Below are positions 22,242 through 32,429 of a stretch of 64,000 nt of DNA, piece by piece. A program made the position numbers and the translations under genes. Every line of letters begins with the position of its first letter. The stretch's first letter is position 1. Under the pieces are notes generated by a model. The model ran no database searches. It had not been told where the DNA came from and saw only the letters and a list, made by a program, of their open reading frames with translations. The DNA is taken from positions 1 through 64,000 of the forward strand of contig WEDG01007505.1 of assembly GCA_017591395.1 (NCBI GenBank). The letters run 5' to 3'. This stretch comes from Schistocephalus solidus (lineage: Eukaryota > Platyhelminthes > Cestoda > Diphyllobothriidea > Diphyllobothriidae).

Positions 22242-23290
22242 TTGGTAACACTCGAACACCACCAAGTTATCCACCGAGTTCGTGGTGAGCCCCATGCACT
22301 GAGTGACTTTGTTCGTTACATGAATGGCGGCTTTATTGCTGACAACTCGGTCAAGATAAAGCGCTGGCGTGTGCACTTCAAACTCTTCATCTTCGACGCA
22401 GAACCCAGCGCCCCCTTGTTCCCGTCTGCAGCGGAGTCTTCTCCATCTCCTACCTATGCCGTGTCTTGCAATCCCCTCTCTATCTGAAGAAAAAGTCGCT
22501 GATTTCACACAAAGTTTGTGCAACAACGAGGAACCTGGATAGTACGTTATACCCGCTGAAATCAACAAGTCTGGTGTCGGCACTCTGGCGCCCTGGCTGC
22601 CCTATAATACGAGATGCGAGGACGACCGTGGCAGAAGCCTCATCGACGTTGCTGTAAAGATCTTCGCTATTGTCCATACTACGCACTTCCAGGCTGTGCG
22701 CGACTCTAGGAGGAAGCCCAACCGAGCCGTGTTCCATGCTGGGCGTGGATTTGCGGACCAGATATTCACATTGAGGTGCATCCTTGAATTCCGCCATCGG
22801 CTCTATTGACTTTGCTGTCGCGTTAGATTCCATCCATCTTGAATCCTTATGGCGGTGTACCACCAAAAAACCATCGCCATGATCAAGGCCTATTAAAGCT
22901 CCACCATTGCATGAGTTTCGGCCCATAACGATCTTTCACAACCGTTTGGTATTCGGTCTGGCGTTGTCGCCAATTCCGCTCAACTACGTTATTGACTAGA
23001 ATCTTGGGGAGGTCCTACCTAAAAAGGAGGTATTGAACCTGCACCCGGACTTCGGCTGACTGTTCTCGACTGGGCTGATAATATCGCCTTACTGGCTTCA
23101 AGCTTTAGTGATCTGCAGTCTATGGTGTCACGGGTGAATGAGGTCGCTAAATCGGTCGGTGTGTCTATAAGCGCTGGGAAGACCCAAGTGTTTTCAAGCT
23201 GCATTACTGACCAGTAGAAGCTACCTTTCGAGATTGATGGCTGTCGAATTGATGAAATAGACAGTTTCAAATACCTCGGGGTCGTTTCGA
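22242..23290 (+). pseudogene. LINE B reverse transcriptase core relic
   Basis: The linker reads NGGFIADNSVKIKRW and SPSPTYAVSC (22320-22470). RT blocks follow: EEKVADFTQSLCNNE (about 22487), YVIPAEINKSGVGTLAPWL (about 22550), SLIDVAVKIFAIV (about 22637), FHAGRGFADQIFTLRCILE (about 22735), TVLDWADNIALLASSF (about 23059-23105) and SFKYLGVV (about 23265). The YADD box reads WADN, so a catalytic Asp is lost, and motif A is destroyed by frameshifts around 22800. Confidence 0.75.
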
Positions 23291-23292
23291 GG

Positions 23293-23763
23293 TTGCTGCC
23301 GAATGTGAAGATTAAGGATGACGTTGTCTCCCGAATCGATGCTGCTCATCTGGTTTTCTCAAGCCTTAGAAGGTGCCTATGGACCCGATGTAACGTTTCT
23401 ATCGCCACGAATATTCGCGTGTGCTGTGCATCCGTCCGGTCTATCCTCCTCTATGGCTGTGAATGCTGGGCTTTGTGCGTTGAAGATGAGCGAAAACTGG
23501 AGGTATTTGACTACCACTGCTTGATGACCATCCTTCGAGTGAAGGTCAACGACTTCGTCTTCAGTGTTACTGTCCTTGATCCGGCACCGTTACTCAAAAT
23601 GTGGCTCGACACAGTTTTTAAGGACATGAAAATTGTTCTTGGACCTTCGGTATTCGGTCTAAGTCGTTGGCCAAGAGCCTGGATTGAGCTGACCAGGTCT
23701 GCTGCCGCGGATCGTCACGCGTGGAGAGACATAATTCGCTCATGCAGTTATCGTCTCTTGTGA
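23293..23763 (+). pseudogene. LINE B RT C-terminal region with internal in-frame deletion
   Basis: A 156-codon open frame: VVSRIDAAHLVFSSLRRCLW, SIATNIRVCCASVRSILLYG, CECWALCVEDERKLEVFDYH and CLMTILRVKVNDFVF. It then joins directly to VTVLDPAPLLKMWLDTVFKD and SAAADRHAWRDII. In related LINEs a segment with a W-G-H-V-x-R motif separates these two parts. Its absence with the frame kept implies an in-frame deletion at about 23560 (comparison from memory). Confidence 0.7.
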
Positions 23764-23764
23764 G

Positions 23765-24010
23765 AATTTTGTCCTTATAAAATCTGAAGGTGTGGCCATG
23801 TCCCATCGAATGAGCTGCGATTTAAGGACTAGTGTCGTTTCTCATTTTTGCTGCTTCTCGGTCATCAGCGTCTGGAGTAATCTCTCAGTTTCTCCGACGT
23901 AGTTGCTGTGTCCACAACGAGTGACAATCTAAAAGGTTAGGCGAATAACCTTCTTGTTCCAACGATTGCATTTTCTTCTGAGCTCGTTCCTTCGCTTGTA
24001 TTGACAAAGA
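23765..24010 (-). pseudogene. PLE GIY-YIG relic
   Basis: On the minus strand TRCGHSNYVGETERLLQTLM (about 23925-23870) matches the PLE GIY-YIG core CxxCxxxYVGETGRxLxxRM. An H-to-W degraded segment and DFIRTKF (about 23780) follow, where the H-FDF-xxxxxL motif should be. Stops interrupt it. It abuts the 3' end of LINE B, which is on the other strand. Confidence 0.6.
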
Positions 24011-24316
24011 ACGTCTCCTGGTTAATGGACTAGCACGTCTGTGGATGGGAGTGAGGTCTGTCTTGGTGCTAGTAACTTTATTTCGTCATTGGGACGTGGT
24101 AGATGTGCGGATTGATTTACAGTTTCGACCATCGCGATTGTGTCTGAATTCCCTCATCAGCTACACTGAACAAAACAGACCACCTGTAACTTGCAGTTAT
24201 GTTCTTTGATTACAAACTTTGATTTCTTGAATGGAGGCTTCTTTTGATGTTTTTTTTGCCTTCTGAAAGCTCTCAATCATGCCCTAGTACATCACATTCT
24301 ATTACTGTTAATTTAG

Positions 24317-24661
24317 GTGATTTCTTCGCGGCCCGGAAGTGAAAACCTCCCACGCCCCACCAGCTTCACCTGTTGTGCTATAGACCCTAAATCCCGCTAC
24401 CTTTGTGCCGGGACAGATAGCGTCGATGATCATTCTTTGTCGAAGAAGAGACAGAAATTAGACGGGGACGAGCCTCGGGCTCATATCCTGGTTTGGGATA
24501 TCCGCCGTCTCACCGAGCCTCTTTCTGTTTTTTCTGATATACACTCAGACTGCATAACCCACCTCTCCTTTGATGACACTTCACGGCTACTGAGCTCGTC
24601 GGAGGATGGTCTTGTCTGCTTCAGTGATATTGGGGCTTCTCCCGACGATGCCCTTCTTCAG
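24317..24661 (+). CDS. WDR89: WDR89-like WD40-repeat protein, exon 2
   Basis: 115 codons, phase 0 at both ends. The acceptor is AATTTAG|GTG and the donor CAG|GTGAGC at 24662. It encodes CCAIDPKSRYLCAGTDSVDDHSL, then a charged insertion (KKRQKLDGDE), then AHILVWDIRRL, HSDCITHLSFDD and LLSSSEDGLVCFSDI, which are two consecutive WD40 blades. The GT-x-VDD segment followed by a VWD/FWD strand is typical of WDR89. The lysine-rich insertion could serve as a nuclear localisation signal (inference). Confidence 0.85.
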
Positions 24662-24737
24662 GTGAGCTTTGTTGCTCCATGGATTAACTTACATAATTTC
24701 CACTTATACTGTAACAGTAGCCCTTATTTTGCAATAG
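24662..24737 (+). other. WDR89 intron 2 (76 bp)
   Basis: GTGAGC at the 5' end and a TTATTTTGCAATAG acceptor. It is AT-rich and has no insertion. The length is in the range of small flatworm introns, in strong contrast with intron 1. Confidence 0.85.
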
Positions 24738-25241
24738 GTTTTCAACGCTGAGGCGCCGATTAACTACTGTGGTTGGTTATCGCCAGACAAGGCGGCCGAC
24801 TCCGGTGTATACAGCTTGAGTAATATGCGGCTGAAATTTCAGTGTTGGCCGTGGGTGCCCCCCGAGGCAGAAGTGACGACTACTGTGGATGAGGTTTGGC
24901 GCAAATTAAAGCGCACCTATCACGACAAAACTTTGCTCTCTGCTGTCCGTCTGCCCGACACATTCGCGCGTTTGTCTGCGGAACGAGAAATTCCTGAATG
25001 GCCTGAGTATCCCGTGATCTGCATGTTAAGCACCGCTGACGATCGGTACAACCTCAGAGTGTCTCTACTCCGACCGGGAACCTCCACATACCTTGCATCG
25101 CACGCCATGCAGTCCAAGACGACAGACACAAAATCGGACATATTCTATGCTGCATTTCTAGACTCCGAACCCAGACATATCCTGGCCGTGGGTCGGCATT
25201 CTGTTCACCACCTTCGATTGAATATTTCTGGTGAATTATAG
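24738..25241 (+). CDS. WDR89: WDR89-like WD40-repeat protein, exon 3 (C-terminus)
   Basis: 167 codons plus the TAG stop at 25239-25241. It starts VFNAEAPINYCGWLSPD, which continues the DDALLQ of exon 2 in the way the family continues from its fourth blade. The last blades carry a CWPW segment, VWRKLKRTYHDK, YPVICMLSTADDRYNLRVSLL, IFYAAFLDSE and HILAVGRHSVHHLRLNISGEL. No canonical AATAAA is present in the 200 bp after the stop; AATACATAAAATG at about 25256 is the nearest AT-rich candidate. Confidence 0.85.
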   Translation, partial: VFNAEAPINYCGWLSPDKAADSGVYSLSNMRLKFQCWPWVPPEAEVTTTVDEVWRKLKRTYHDKTLLSAVRLPDTFARLSAEREIPEWPEYPVICMLSTADDRYNLRVSLLRPGTSTYLASHAMQSKTTDTKSDIFYAAFLDSEPRHILAVGRHSVHHLRLNISGEL

Positions 25242-26035
25242 TAATCAGTTGGTGCCAATACATAAAATGTAAATATCTGTTCTTCATGGTTCTCCGACTA
25301 ATTAGTTTCTAAAAATTTACTGCTACCGCCTTTCAAAGGTTAGATTCTTCTGCATTCAGGCATGGAACACACTCTGGTTTACCGGAGATAGATGATAGAT
25401 GACATGTAATATCTTCTCACAAAAGCTCTTAAAAGAAAAACCGGAGGGTGACGATTGTTCACTCTGAGCTATTGCAACTGGATGGCGTTATATCTAGATT
25501 TTCCGGCACTCACGTATGCTCTGCCCTTAAAAGCTTAGCGTGCAACTTGTCAACACGTGGTCGCGTAACAAAGCTCAGACTTGTTGTACATATCATGTTG
25601 TTGAGCAAGTGTTTTTGCCCTCTATGGTCCACTTTTAGGGGAAGGGGCGAGGCTTGCGCGCCCTGTCTGAGCGTGACAGCGCGGGGTGCTGACTCATGTT
25701 GCATATCGTAGACGTTCACATCTTTTCAACTCTAGCTGATGGTAGTTTTCAGGAGGACTCTAACCTGCTGCTTGGGACAACCATATTTGTTGTGTTGGTG
25801 AAGCTGTTTGCTACATCGTTGTTCTGTTGGTTATATTTATCATGAGATCGCCTGCTAATAATCCAGATTATCATGCTGGACCAGTGATTACGTCAGGCAA
25901 CTCTACTCGACGGCAGGGCCAACTATTTCCATGTGGACGCGATCTTCAGATACCGGCTCCACGCCTTGAAAGTGTCCTTTGGCACCAGACACCAGGCTTC
26001 CTCTCTAAAAAGGACCCTGTTGTCACCATTCTTTT
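25242..26035. other. Downstream of WDR89, no gene recognised
   Basis: Includes the likely 3' UTR and polyadenylation region. The frames at 25448-25711 and 25827-26075 show no domain and overlap unrelated frames on the other strand. Confidence 0.4.
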
Positions 26036-26038
26036 CTT

Positions 26039-26229
26039 ACACACGCATAATTTGGCTCAGTTCTATTCATTTTAGTTTATTGGAGGAAAGATAAGCAGAC
26101 GCCTTTCAGCCACCTATTGGTTTTAGCCAACTTGTAACCAAAAGGGAATTCAAAGGCGTCTGCCTATCTTCCCCTTAATAAACTAAAATGAAAGAAACTG
26201 GAAAACAATGAACCCAATTATGCGTGTCG
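26039..26229. repeat. Fold-back palindrome with arms of about 70-78 bp
   Basis: The left arm (about 26039-26107) and right arm (about 26152-26229) are inverted copies. Both contain ACACGCATAATT, CATTTTAGTTTATT, GGAAGAT-type and GCAGACGCCTTT blocks. The loop is about 45 bp and itself contains a TTGGTT/AACCAA mini-hairpin. The arms differ by a short indel near the TTCATTG/TTCTATT region. Such palindromes are typical of fold-back MITEs. Confidence 0.72.
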
Positions 26230-26234
26230 CTTAC

Positions 26235-26685
26235 GACCCGCGATCGAAAACGGATGCGTTACTTCCTTTGGGAACTATGGCATAGGGCCACATGTAATAA
26301 AAGAATTATGATAACAGGGCCCTTGGGGAGAGTAAACCTGGTGCTTGTAAAAATATGAACAGGAGAAAATCGTACTTGCACCTCGTGCTTGTCTTATTTT
26401 ATTGAAATAGTACTCTGTAATAGATATTTCAAGGAAGTGTGCATTTATCCGTACCCAACCCCACGCGGCGATTAATTCCTCGTGCCAGATGCAAGCAAGG
26501 GAATATGGGTACTCACAAGTGAGAAATAGCATAAGGGATACATTTAAAATTAGATGCCGCAGTAGCATTATATCAACATTTTTTTAAAAAAAATCAACCA
26601 AACAACGATCTATTTCAAGCGTCAGCAACATGGGCAATCATAAATACATAAGAAGGCGCTTGGTGTTGTAGTTAGTTTAGATGTA
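26235..26685. other. AT-rich sequence, nothing recognised
   Basis: No shared repeat or protein motif. A T6-A8 palindromic run lies near 26580-26590. Confidence 0.35.
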
Positions 26686-26689
26686 GATA

Positions 26690-27300
26690 TGCTAAAGCAA
26701 AAACACTGTGTTCTCTTTCGTCTGCAAGCACCACGGTGAACGTCAGAAATGACGTGTGCTGGGCAAAGCATTCCAAAGTTCTACCACTCTGTTAAAGAAG
26801 AAGAGCTTCGTGCGTCCAGTCGCAGATAGTTTGATTGGATGGTCTAACAGGTCAGTTATAGTCGCTAATTCTGAGAAGTCTCCAGGTGAAGACAGCAGTC
26901 CTGATCATGGACGATGCGGAGTGTTTTATCCGCTCGCCTCTTAGCTGGTTGTAACTCAAGGGAAAGGGATCGAGATTAAATAGTCAGGTTTCATATGGTA
27001 GTAAATCCTGTTAAGTTGCAAGATTTCGTCTCAGGCATTTGAACCTTTTGATACATGCCGAGATTCCTCCTGGTTCAGGGTTTCTATGCTTAGCTAGCGT
27101 ATTCCAGTTGCTGCCACACAAAAGTTTAAAGATTTTAGCAAAAGGCTTGACGATGTACAGTACTAAGATCGGGGACATTTCTATCTATGAGCAGTGCAGC
27201 GAGGATCGAAGTGAGGTCTATGCACCCACTTCCTTATGGGCGTCCTTGTACACTACCAATTCTCTCCTTGGCCTCGCTTTGTTCCTCCTAGGATTGGATA
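26690..27300 (-). pseudogene. C-terminal fragment of a CR1/jockey-like RT
   Basis: On the minus strand an LY-x-x-VKP segment (about 27150) corresponds to the LYxxLVRPxLEY motif. It is followed near 27000-26940 by LPYETxLFNLDPFPLSYNQLRGERI, which strongly matches the LPYETRLxxLxLFPLxYRRLRGDLI stretch of CR1-type elements. At 26810-26750 it ends with TGRTKLFFFNRVVELWNALPS, the classic RxxFFxxRVxxxWNxLP terminus. Stops and shifts occur between blocks. The plus-strand frames at 26756-26944 and 27039-27467 are its antisense shadows. Confidence 0.78.
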
Positions 27301-27474
27301 AAATGTGCCAAAACATTAAAGCCAGTTTTTATTTTGACAAAATACACCGAAGCTACCCAAGTGCGTTCGTTGATGAACGATCACTGATCGCCAACGGAAC
27401 ACACTCGTCCCGCTCTGCCTTGATGCTCACCCTCAAGCCTTTTAAACAGCCGCACAGTGGCAAGTAGTTAGATG

Positions 27475-27536
27475 AATATGGCAAAGATAAGGGAGACTAG
27501 GATGGTCATTTCTGGCTTATAAGCCGTCGTCAGCCA
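27475..27536 (-). mobile_element. SINE body fragment, copy 4 (inverted against copy 5)
   Basis: On the minus strand it reads AACTGGCTGACGACGGC, TTATAAGCC, AGAAATGACCATCCTAGTCTCCC. Both hammerhead boxes are intact (CTGACGA, GAAA) with a 4-bp stem II. It meets copy 5 head to head at about 27536. Confidence 0.7.
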
Positions 27537-27630
27537 GTTGGGTTTGTCTGGCTGTCAACGGCTAATAAGCCAGCAATGGTCATTTCAGTCTTCCTTGCTT
27601 CCCGGCAATATTCATCTGCAGATACCCATG
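27537..27630 (+). mobile_element. SINE body fragment, copy 5
   Basis: GTCTGGCTGTCAACGGCTAATAAGCC, AGCAATGGTCATTTCAGTCTTCC, then CCCGGCAATATTCATCTGCAG. Core boxes are mutated (CTGTCAA, GCAA). Together with copy 4 it forms an inverted pair of about 50 bp per arm. Confidence 0.7.
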
Positions 27631-30440
27631 TGTTATCATTTTGTTGAGTTGCTTCACCCTCCCAGTCTTTTTCAGGTTCACTGGTTATCCTTAGGTGTCC
27701 CCACGTATGCTTCCTATACCAACTGGAATCCTGGGCTTTTCTGCCTGACTACAGTTTCGGATCGCAAACGTTGCTATGCTAAGATAAAAGAAGAGAGTTT
27801 TAAGGATTGTAAGCCCTCAGGACCCCTTCATCGCATGCATTCCCCTCTTGCAAAATGGCTATCTATCATAATTTATAAAAACAGGTTTCCTTAAAATGCC
27901 TGCCAACTTCAGTCCAGCCTTTCTTGCCCTCCTACGACAAGGACCAAAAATCTCGAAACTGACTGAAGTGGCTGACTGGATGATGGAGTTTAAGCATCTA
28001 CATTAAGATACGGTAGCCGAGCTAGGCTTTTGGTGACTGCCAACATTCTGCGGCGGCATCCTTCTGATGGTACATAATTCTTACCCAAGCCGAACCTGTA
28101 ACCATAACCGCTCTTGCATAAGGACTAATAATCTCTGTTGATATCATGTCATATTTGGTGCAAAGACCCATCAGGGCGTGATAATAACCGCCTGTGGTGT
28201 TCCACAATCTCGCTCTACGGCAAAAACTCTATCCACGCTCATTCAAATAATATGTCTCTCTACCCAACTACTCAAGAATTTTCATCACATTCGCAGTACT
28301 GGTCATTACATGTTTTCTAGGCCATACCCCCTGGCGTCTTCTTGTTTGACTGTCACCAAGTTCAAGTTGGAGTATATGCGGAAGAACATACGGAGCGTCA
28401 TTTGCCAAGGTTGAATCTAATCTGCTCCACTGCTTAACTCGTTATCGGTGGCACCAACCTACTGTTACATAAAACGAGTTGCCCAGTCCCTTGCACTGCC
28501 ATCGATGATTTCTCTAACATCCTACTTTTTCTCTAACAGTTCATGAGACAATCCCTCGGGCAGGCACAGGCCATCGGTCTCAAAGACTTGTCTTGAGAAA
28601 AACCATTCCATATTCTCTCTCTGATGTGGTCAATTTTTTCGGCTGTTATAAACATGCAACTTCGTTCAGTTGCAGGTTGTTGCATGTAATTTACCGCATT
28701 AAAATAAAATTACAGAGAATTGCAGATACATAAGAAATGGTGAAAAAAAGAAATGTATAAGGTTCATAGGCCTTCAGAAATCATGTTTTCAAATTTTACT
28801 TTTATCCTTACACAATTTCATTCCGGATTTTACACGGATTTTTACGTTGTTGCTACTTACTTCTCACCTTATTTCTTCTTCCAGACTTTAACTGTCCGTT
28901 CTCGAACCGTTTTCGAGATCTTAATTATAATTTTATAAAAGCATACTTATTAGATTATGTGTACATATTATGTGGTTTCTCATCCTTTCTCCTGGGATCC
29001 CTTGTTATGTTTGCGGGTTTTCATTTTTCGGTCAGTGACCAACACTTGATCGTTTGGCTAGGGTATCGCTGGACGCAGTGTTGTCAGCTTCCTGTTCAAC
29101 GCACATATAACTGTAAACCGAAGATAACTGATAATCCATATGTGACTTACATAACTGTCTTTCACCGTTAAGCATAAACGACCGAACATTTTTCCGATCT
29201 TATTAAACTCTGCATCCCATTTTCAAATAACGAGTTTTTTACACTGCCTGAGTTCCAGTTCACAATTAATTAAAAAACATCACTAACTGTTGCCCTAACA
29301 AGAAAAATTCTGCTGACATTATGACATATTCGTACATTTTATCTGAAAACATTGTCATAATATTATTTCAACGGTGCCTTCCCGGCGCTAACCAAATATG
29401 AAATTTTGTGTTTACTGGCCGAAGTAATTGAACCACATTTGTTCCACTTAAAAGTTTGCCATAACTAGATTTTTTCGGATGGCTATCCTTTTAGCCAGTT
29501 AATATTTACACCAATAGCAGCCCTTCTCTTTCTTACTTTTTTTGCTTCTCAAAGACATTATATTGCTGCTTGGTTAGATCACAATATTTTCTCCCCACCC
29601 ATAACACGTTAAAAAAGACTCCCAGAAACCAAGGCCTTCCTTGCCCCCAATTTAATCTGCCGAATTTATAAACTTTGAAGATATAAGGTATCATGAACAC
29701 TTTGAACAACCGCAGCCGGTTGCGAATTGGTGTCTTAATTTGTGGGTTCGTTGACCTGCAGGTTTGATCGCTAACTATTTGATAAAAGTTCCTAAATCGT
29801 TAGTATTCACGAATTCCTGCAAGTGCTTGCCAAAAAGGTTTGTATCTTTGACTGAATGGAGTACTAAAAAATCATATGCATCCTGAAATAAATATTGTTT
29901 CTATTTTGTTTTTCTAATCCAATTCCATTACAAAATTATAAGCGGCATTTCGGATGCGTAATGTCGCATTTGGTCGGTGAGTTCGCACCTGATAGTCTAT
30001 ACCATTATATCAACCCTGTCACCCTTCGGTCCAGTACGCAGATAGGTATGGGACGGAAGTTTGAAAGGGTTAGTTGAATGGCCCACCGACGTTTGTGTTA
30101 ACGATTTTGTTTTGAATTTGTTAACTTCAGCTGTACCGCACACGTGCATTTATACGCTCTTAAACTTGATCCCAGATGTAAATAAGGGACTGATGGTTCG
30201 TCTTAGTTTATTATTTTATACATGCTTGATCCTCATGTGATATGCGTAAGGTTTTATTGTAATTTTTCAGATATATCGTGGTTAAGTTTTGTAAATTATG
30301 AATATCAAATTTAACCTTTTTGTATGTATTTTTTGGCGCACTTCTTTTTTATAGAACTCACAATGGTCTTGCTATTTAAATTATTAATTTTATTTTGCTA
30401 GTTGAATTCAGAATATTGCATGCTATCAAATAATATTCTT
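27631..30440. other. AT-rich gene desert
   Basis: About 2.8 kb with strong AT bias, T runs and no frame longer than 118 codons. The 27538-27894 frame begins inside the SINE and has no domain. MPANFSPAFLALLRQGPK near 27898 is faintly reminiscent of a retrotransposon Gag segment, but I cannot support it. Confidence 0.4.
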
Positions 30441-30454
30441 AGAATTTGTTTGTG

Positions 30455-30505
30455 CTTATTTGCACATGAATAGACAATTCGCTCTCAATAAAATACCTTT
30501 ATTCA
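30455..30505 (+). repeat. CR1-like 3' tail without a coding region
   Basis: TTTGCACATGAATAGACAATTCGCTCTCAATAAAATACC parallels the tail at 3650-3710 (TTTGCATGTGAATAG then CTCTCAATAAA). Nothing upstream reads as RT. It may be a heavily 5'-truncated copy. Confidence 0.42.
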
Positions 30506-31429
30506 CTACCTTTGAACATTAGTTGTTAAGAGACTTCAGGTATATTTTTGAGAGATGGTTAATCCACGATAGGTTTTCCGCCATCAAATGCCTATTAAAA
30601 GTTTCATTTTTGTAAAATTTTAACATCTAACTCCTGCAAGAGACGGCGAATTCAGTTTTTTTTCTTTTTCCGCAAAATCTCAAAAGCGTTATCAAGGCAT
30701 ACTTTGACTATCATTATTCGCGTATAAACTTCTGCTTATATTTAATTTCCGGTGAACTCACTTGGAGCGGACTGCATTATACCGGTCCAACAAAAATGCC
30801 GGTGTTTTCTCACGTACAGAACAGTTAACTTTGTTAGAGAAATAAACATATAGTTTATTCAGTAGTCTTAAACTCCTGAAACTCTTGTTTACTTCTAAAC
30901 TATGCGTGGGAATGGAACCCAAGCTAACCACTGAAATACTCGCCTGAAATAGATAAATGTGGTTTTAGGAGTGCGGCAGCCAACCGACGATCAACCCACT
31001 GCGGTTTCGAATGGTTTTGCAGAAGTGCCAAAAAATAAACCGTCTAAAAAGCCTAGAACAATGCAAATGCGAATGGAAGTTCAGAAATTTGAGAAGACAT
31101 AAAACGTAGATAATACTTTGGCAACTGGGTAGCTAAATTTTGAAAAGGCTGGTAAAGCGGAAAACGTTCCACAAACCATCAGTTTTTCATTTTCTAAAAT
31201 TGACAACAAAGCGCCGGTATATGAAATGCACGACTGGGGTGTTCACTGTCTCCGTGATTTCAAACAACCTCAACTATTAGCTTGTAATTTTGAATTTGTT
31301 TACTCTGAACCAGATTATACTACCATAGTCCGCGTATACTCTCACAATCAAAATAATTCTTGAATAATCTACACGTAAAAGCCATAAATAATTCTGTGAA
31401 TATCTATTCCAGGTTGGGGTGAGTATTGG

Positions 31430-32425
31430 GACATCCTCGAGGAGTGTTAGGTTGACTGTTGGAACAGCAAATCATACACCATTCGCCATATGATTCCGCA
31501 TGTACTCGCGTTCCATTTTCTGTCGTAACCTGAGCCGTTAGAATTTACTCCGCTCTTCTGCTGGGCTCGAACGAAGCGAGAAAGCTCAGATGGTTGGTTT
31601 TGTATTTTGTTAAAAAAGTTCCATATCATTTATAAAAAAATAGGGACCACACAAGTGAAAATACTCGAAGTGTGACCGAACAAACGTAGTGTATAATCTC
31701 CAATGATTTTGGCCGTTGTGGTAGTGACATGTTTAGCTAGTCAGTAATGTTTGCTTTCGGATCTTGGATAGAGCTTCTTAGCAATTATCTGTGGTACGGA
31801 GTCTGTAAAGCTAGCAGTCATTGGTAGGCAGCTTTTTCCGAATTCACTATGAGATCTCATCGGTCAATAACTTATACGAAGTCTTTCTGTATAGAGTCAT
31901 GGTGGCGGGTCTAACCTAAAATGTCAATGTTATTTAACATCACGCCGTCGCCTGCTGGCGCCTGCTTACACCGCTAAACATTGTCAAGTCAGTTTGCGTT
32001 CTGGCACAGAAGGTGCTATTTTCGAGGAAACTAGTTCAGGCGATGGCGTTTTCGGTTGCATAATTTTCATAGAGCTTCTCAATAAGCGTTAAATGATCAT
32101 CTTTTTTAAAGACCTAATTGAAATCCAGACATACGGCAGGGACGCAATCTGTAGCGCCCAACACCTTTTCCAGGATTTCTGTTGACGTGCGGTTTGTGAG
32201 GCATGATATTTTTGATGAAAAAATACTGACTAGAACCTGTGCGTTCGTGTTCGCGCAGGAAGTTTTTTTCAATTTGCCATGAATGATCTTTCCCACGATT
32301 TTGCTCAGTACGTTTTTGAGTGTCAATGGGCGGTATTTTGCAACCAGTTACCCAGATCTTTGAGGGGGTAAAAAGGGCCTGTCTCCAGTCGATTGTACGC
32401 TGATTGCTATAAAACTAGCATTAGT
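31430..32425 (-). pseudogene. CR1-like RT relic
   Basis: On the minus strand, from high to low coordinates: KYRPLTLKNVLSKIVGKII (about 32330-32280; cf. RPxSLTSVxxKIxE), SCLTNRTSTEILEKVLGATD (about 32200), CLDFN-stop-VFKKDD (about 32120; motif A, cf. LDFSKAFDxV), LLIEKL-like LTLIEKLYENY, SGVSRR (about 31960; cf. SGVPQG), and a VRSHFEY-like block with GPYFFINDMELF (about 31650-31610). Motif C is not identifiable. It is an old, dead copy whose motif wording resembles the 1975-3600 element. Confidence 0.65.
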
Positions 32426-32429
32426 CATA

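Larger units (their letters stand above)
20980..23763 (+). mobile_element. LINE B: second endonuclease-RT non-LTR element, degenerate
   Basis: A 2.8-kb copy of a LINE unrelated in sequence to LINE A. The order is the endonuclease start at about 21120 (SIGCWNVRTF), endonuclease middle near 21636 (DQNRLLVTNT), the linker frame (22242-22487), RT (22490-23290) and C-terminal region (23293-23763). Many frameshifts and stops interrupt it, so it is an old insertion compared with LINE A. It lies in the sense direction in WDR89 intron 1. The protein type is familiar to me from flatworm genomes, but I cannot name the clade without a tree. Confidence 0.78.
11725..24316 (+). other. WDR89 intron 1 (12.6 kb), filled with transposons
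   Basis: Bounded by donor GAG|GTAAAT at 11724/11725 and acceptor TTTAG|GTG at 24316/24317, both phase 0. Its contents in order are a PLE box, a 4.3-kb LINE, R1 repeats, unclassified sequence, a second LINE of about 2.8 kb, and a PLE GIY-YIG relic. Both LINEs are in the sense orientation of the gene. The second intron of the same gene is only 76 bp, so nearly all of the gene's length comes from insertions into this one intron. Confidence 0.8.

Noticed and set aside
22480..22926. 148-codon minus-strand frame
   Set aside because: Antisense to the LINE B RT core, which is recognisable in plus-strand frames over the same bases.
24115..24165. CTGATGA...GAAA pair on the minus strand
   Set aside because: The boxes are 27 bases apart, the intervening bases do not form a continuous stem II, and no stem I is seen. 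Chance occurrence.
27039..27467. 142-codon plus-strand frame
   Set aside because: The minus strand of the same interval reads as the C-terminal part of a CR1-like RT; this frame is its antisense shadow.
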